DNA from: Modestobacter sp. VKM Ac-2985
GTDB taxonomy: Bacteria > Actinomycetota > Actinomycetes > Mycobacteriales > Geodermatophilaceae
Assembly (NCBI RefSeq): GCF_026967925.1
Contig: NZ_JAPVBI010000004.1
Location: 38,483-102,482, forward strand
DNA: 64,000 bases
Direction of reading: 5' to 3'
Shown one piece after another: positions 61,436 through 64,000 of the stretch. A program made the position numbers and the translations under genes. Positions within the stretch are counted from its first letter, which is position 1, and each line of letters opens with the position of its first letter. The notes beneath the pieces are model-generated. The model saw nothing but the letters and a program-made list of their open reading frames with translations, ran no database searches and was not told where the DNA came from.

Positions 61436-63679
61436 ATGGAGCCGTTCGCCGCCTCGACCGCAGCGGGTCCCGCCGCAGCCGGTCCCGCCACCGGTGGCCC
61501 CGCCGCGGTCGTCCCGCCGGCGGAGGACCGGAAGACCCGCATCGCGCGCTACGTCTTCCTGTTCCTCATCCCCTTCCTCATGGTCACGATGATGTACGCG
61601 ACGTACGTCGGGACCATGCACTCGCCGCAGCCGCGGGACATGCCGGTCGCCGTGGTCGGGGTCGGAGCCGAGGCCGAGAGGGTCGTCGACTCGCTCGCGG
61701 CCGTCCCGGACGACGCCGTGGACCCGCGTCTGGTCCGGTCGGCCGACGAGGCGGTCGCGCTGCTGGAGAGCCGGGAGGTCGTCGGCGCACTGGAGGTCCC
61801 GCGGCCGGGGACCGATGCAGCGACCGTCTACACCGCGAGCGCGGCCGGCCCCTCGCAGGCCCAGACGGTCCAGCAGCTGCTCGCACCGGTCGCGGTGCAG
61901 CAGGGCTGGACCATCGAGCCGCAGGACGTCGCCCCGCTGCCTGCGGGTGACTCGTCGGGCACGGCGGTGCTCTTCGCCGCGATGGGCATGATGCTGGCCG
62001 GGTACGTGCCGCTCAGCGTGGTCCTGCTGGGCGTGCCCCACCTGCTGGCGGTCCGGCGGTTCGTGCCGGTCCTCCTCGGCTGGGCTGCCGGGACCAGCGC
62101 GCTGATCTGGCTCATCCTGGGGCCGATCGTCGGGGCCGTGGACGGGCACTTCCTCGGCTTCTTCGGCGTCGGCATGCTGGCCGTCGGCGCCGTGGGGGCG
62201 GCCCAGCTGCTGTTCACCAAGCTGATGGGCCCCCTCGCCGTCCTCATCGGCATGCTGCTCTACGTCGTGCTGGGCATGCCGGCCTCGGGTCTGGCGCTGT
62301 CGGTCGACGTCATGCCGGGCTTCTTCTCCTTCCTGCACGGCGTGCTGCCGCTCCCGGCAGCGGGGGAGGCGCTGCGCGCGCTGGTGTACTTCGACGGCGA
62401 CGGGATCGGCAGGCACCTGCTCACGCTGACCCTCTGGGTGGTGGTCGCGCTGGGGCTGTCGCTGCTCAAGGAGCGCGCGAGCGGCCTGGCGGTCCCCGGT
62501 GCCCCGCCGGTCACCGACCCGGACGCGCCGCTCCCCGCGCTGGCCGGCGGCCCGCTGCGGTCCTTGCGCTTCCGCTACGTGACCGCAGCGGCGTTCCCGC
62601 TGTCCATCCTGGTCATGGTGGTCGGCCTGATGAGCTTCTCCATGCACGAACCGACGGTGCGTGAACTCCCGGTCGCGGTGGTCGCGTCGACGGAGCAGCA
62701 GGCGTCGCAGGTCGCCGACGGCCTCCAGTCGAGCCTGGGGTCGATGGTCGACGTCCAGGTGGCCGGCTCGGTGGACGAGGCCACCGACGCCGTCCTCGAC
62801 GGGGAGGTCGTCGCCGCCTACGTGCTCCCGAACGGCCCCGGCGAGGACGCCACCCTCTACACCTCTGCGGGCGCCGGCGTCAGCCAGCAGAACGTGGTGC
62901 GCGCGGTGTTCGGCCAGGTCGCTGCCGGGCAGCAGGTGCCGCTCACGGAGACCGACCTGGCGCCGCTGCGCGACTCCGACACCATGGGCAGCAACAGCAT
63001 GTACGTCGGCATGGCCTGGATCATGGCCGGCTTCCTGATCATGGCCGTGTTCCGCGGGGGTGCTCCCGAGCTGACCAGGTCGCGCCAGTTCCTGCCGCAC
63101 CTCGCAGGCTGGTCGCTCGGGATGGCCCTCTGGCTGTGGTTCCTCTTCGACGTGATCATCGGTGCGGTCAACGGGAACGCCTGGCAGATGATCGGCTTCG
63201 GGGCGGCGACCATCTTCGCCATGGCCGCGGTGACCGGCGTCTTCACCCGGACCCTGGGGCTGGCCGCGATCGTCCCGGTGATGGTCGTGCTGATGCTGGC
63301 CGGGGTGCCGGCCTCGGGGGGTGGCCTATCGTTGTACATGGTCCCCGAGGTCTTCCGGGGCCTGTCCGGCGTGCTGCCCCTGCCCGCGGCGGTGGACGCG
63401 GCGAGGTCGCTGGTCTACTTCGACGACGCCGGGGTCGGCCGGGACCTCCTGGTCATCGCGATCTGGGGCGTCGTCGGCGTCCTGCTCAACCTCGTCGTGG
63501 ACCGGTGGCTGCGGCGCCGGGAGGACGGGGTCGGCATCCCCGGGCCGGACGGCCCACCCTCGCCCTCCGGGACGGCGGCCGAGGACACGGATCAGGGACG
63601 GCATCGACCGGGACGGCACCGATCGGCACGACTCCGACCGGGACGACGCCGACAGCTGGAAGGCGCCGGGGCTCGCTGA
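61436..63679 (+). CDS. tandem-duplicated ABC-2-like membrane protein (YhgE/DUF3533 type)
   Basis: This 747-residue membrane protein is built from two similar halves of about 350 residues. Each half starts with one hydrophobic segment (YVFLFLIPFLMVTMMYATYVG; FPLSILVMVVGLMSF), then PRDMPVAVVG or VRELPVAVVA, a soluble domain of about 130 residues with VVGALEVP / VVAAYVLPNGP and LYTSAGAG-like strands, then about five membrane segments ending with G-x-LPLPAA...LVYFDD. Such proteins resemble ABC-2 export permeases lacking an ATPase gene alongside. The ATG at 61436 follows GGAG. A charged C-terminal tail is present. TetR control suggests export of a toxic compound. Confidence 0.82.
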   Translation: MEPFAASTAAGPAAAGPATGGPAAVVPPAEDRKTRIARYVFLFLIPFLMVTMMYATYVGTMHSPQPRDMPVAVVGVGAEAERVVDSLAAVPDDAVDPRLVRSADEAVALLESREVVGALEVPRPGTDAATVYTASAAGPSQAQTVQQLLAPVAVQQGWTIEPQDVAPLPAGDSSGTAVLFAAMGMMLAGYVPLSVVLLGVPHLLAVRRFVPVLLGWAAGTSALIWLILGPIVGAVDGHFLGFFGVGMLAVGAVGAAQLLFTKLMGPLAVLIGMLLYVVLGMPASGLALSVDVMPGFFSFLHGVLPLPAAGEALRALVYFDGDGIGRHLLTLTLWVVVALGLSLLKERASGLAVPGAPPVTDPDAPLPALAGGPLRSLRFRYVTAAAFPLSILVMVVGLMSFSMHEPTVRELPVAVVASTEQQASQVADGLQSSLGSMVDVQVAGSVDEATDAVLDGEVVAAYVLPNGPGEDATLYTSAGAGVSQQNVVRAVFGQVAAGQQVPLTETDLAPLRDSDTMGSNSMYVGMAWIMAGFLIMAVFRGGAPELTRSRQFLPHLAGWSLGMALWLWFLFDVIIGAVNGNAWQMIGFGAATIFAMAAVTGVFTRTLGLAAIVPVMVVLMLAGVPASGGGLSLYMVPEVFRGLSGVLPLPAAVDAARSLVYFDDAGVGRDLLVIAIWGVVGVLLNLVVDRWLRRREDGVGIPGPDGPPSPSGTAAEDTDQGRHRPGRHRSARLRPGRRRQLEGAGAR

Positions 63680-63684
63680 CGAGG

Positions 63685-63715
63685 CGGGCTGGACGGCCAC
63701 GCGCCGTCCAGCCCG
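63685..63715 (+). terminator. terminator after the duplicated membrane protein gene
   Basis: A perfect 13-bp stem (63685-63697 with 63703-63715) with a 5-base loop begins 5 bases after the stop. Confidence 0.75.
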
Positions 63716-63854
63716 GACCACGTCCGGGTCGGGGCCGGGCGGGTGGAGGCAACTCCTGGCATCCGCTGCGCTCGCCCGGCCGCGACCGTGCACCATGGTC
63801 GGCGCGTCGGTCCGAGCCGCCCGGCCCGGCCTCGTCGCCGGGTGAGGAGTGATC

Positions 63855-64000
63855 GTGGCTGACCTGCCGGACGTCGACACCGACTCCCTCGGGCCCGGCC
63901 GATCACGCCGGGACGAGCGTGCGCTGGAGCACCGGCTGGCCCTGCTGGACGCCGAGCTGGCCGCGGTGCCGGGGGTGCTGGTCGCCTTCTCCGGTGGGGT
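63855..64000 (+). CDS. larE: LarE-like ATP-dependent sulfur transferase, N-terminal fragment
   Basis: Only the first 48 codons lie in the window. The translation ends RLALLDAELAAVPGVLVAFSGGV, a helix followed by the start of a PP-loop (SGGVDS-type) pyrophosphatase motif. The distance of about 40 residues from start to PP-loop and the LVAFSGGV form match LarE, which donates sulfur to the nickel-pincer nucleotide of LarA-type enzymes. GAGGAG stands 5 bases before the GTG start. Other PP-loop enzymes (ExsB-like, GuaA-like) cannot be excluded from this fragment, but the LarA-family gene 10 kb upstream makes LarE attractive. Confidence 0.65.
   Translation, partial: MADLPDVDTDSLGPGRSRRDERALEHRLALLDAELAAVPGVLVAFSGG

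Overview
The window is a high-GC, gene-dense stretch of an actinobacterial chromosome. Frequent GTG starts, 4-base ATGA/GTGA overlaps inside operons, purine-rich ribosome binding sites and LacI/TetR control of sugar loci all fit. The mix of aroH-cmk-der, a tRNA-Pro and plant-polymer loci suggests a soil or stone-dwelling family such as Geodermatophilaceae; that placement is inference. I see no insertion sequence, integrase, CRISPR array, rRNA or replication origin.

Layout. (1) 1-11.5 kb: xylan/xylose utilisation. A GH10 xylanase tail is followed by coupled GH3 beta-xylosidase, CE7 esterase and GH51 arabinofuranosidase genes, then a LacI regulator and a divergent xylA-xylB-msiK-like-galM run closed by a perfect hairpin. 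(2) 11.6-14.2 kb: housekeeping aroH-cmk-der and tRNA-Pro(GGG). (3) 14.5-16.2 kb: an SDR with an N-terminal extension, and a TetR gene. (4) 16.4-56.6 kb: a large hydroxyacid/hexuronate region holding glcDEF-glcB, garR, an alpha/beta hydrolase, two LacI genes, a 2-hydroxyacid dehydrogenase, a family-5 (oligopeptide-type) ABC importer with two binding lipoproteins, two poorly characterised glycoside hydrolases, garK, a GH2 beta-galactosidase-type enzyme, a GH2 beta-glucuronidase, an MFS carrier, uxaC, a fructuronate-reductase-type gene, gluconokinase, a LarA-family nickel racemase/epimerase and gnd. (5) 56.7-64 kb: a TetR/SDR pair, a YihY/BrkB-type membrane protein, a TetR - small alarmone synthetase - duplicated ABC-2-like membrane protein locus, and the start of a larE-like gene.

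How region 4 seems to work. Palindromes close to TGGCAACCGGTTGCCA stand before nearly every transcription unit (around 16.26, 23.94, 26.02, 26.09, 28.89, 28.97, 39.03, 39.15, 52.34 and 54.92 kb) and probably define one regulon read by the two LacI paralogues, whose HTH motifs are similar. The GH2 beta-glucuronidase operon lacks such a site and has its own TetR.

Main hypothesis: uxaC and the fructuronate reductase take D-glucuronate to D-mannonate, but no mannonate dehydratase, KDG kinase or KDPG aldolase is present. A LarA-family protein, gluconokinase and 6-phosphogluconate dehydrogenase sit there instead. D-mannonate and D-gluconate are C2 epimers, and D-gluconate 2-epimerase activity is known in the LarA superfamily. 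The locus could therefore encode a nickel-dependent bypass of the Ashwell pathway: glucuronate, fructuronate, mannonate, gluconate, 6-phosphogluconate, ribulose-5-phosphate.
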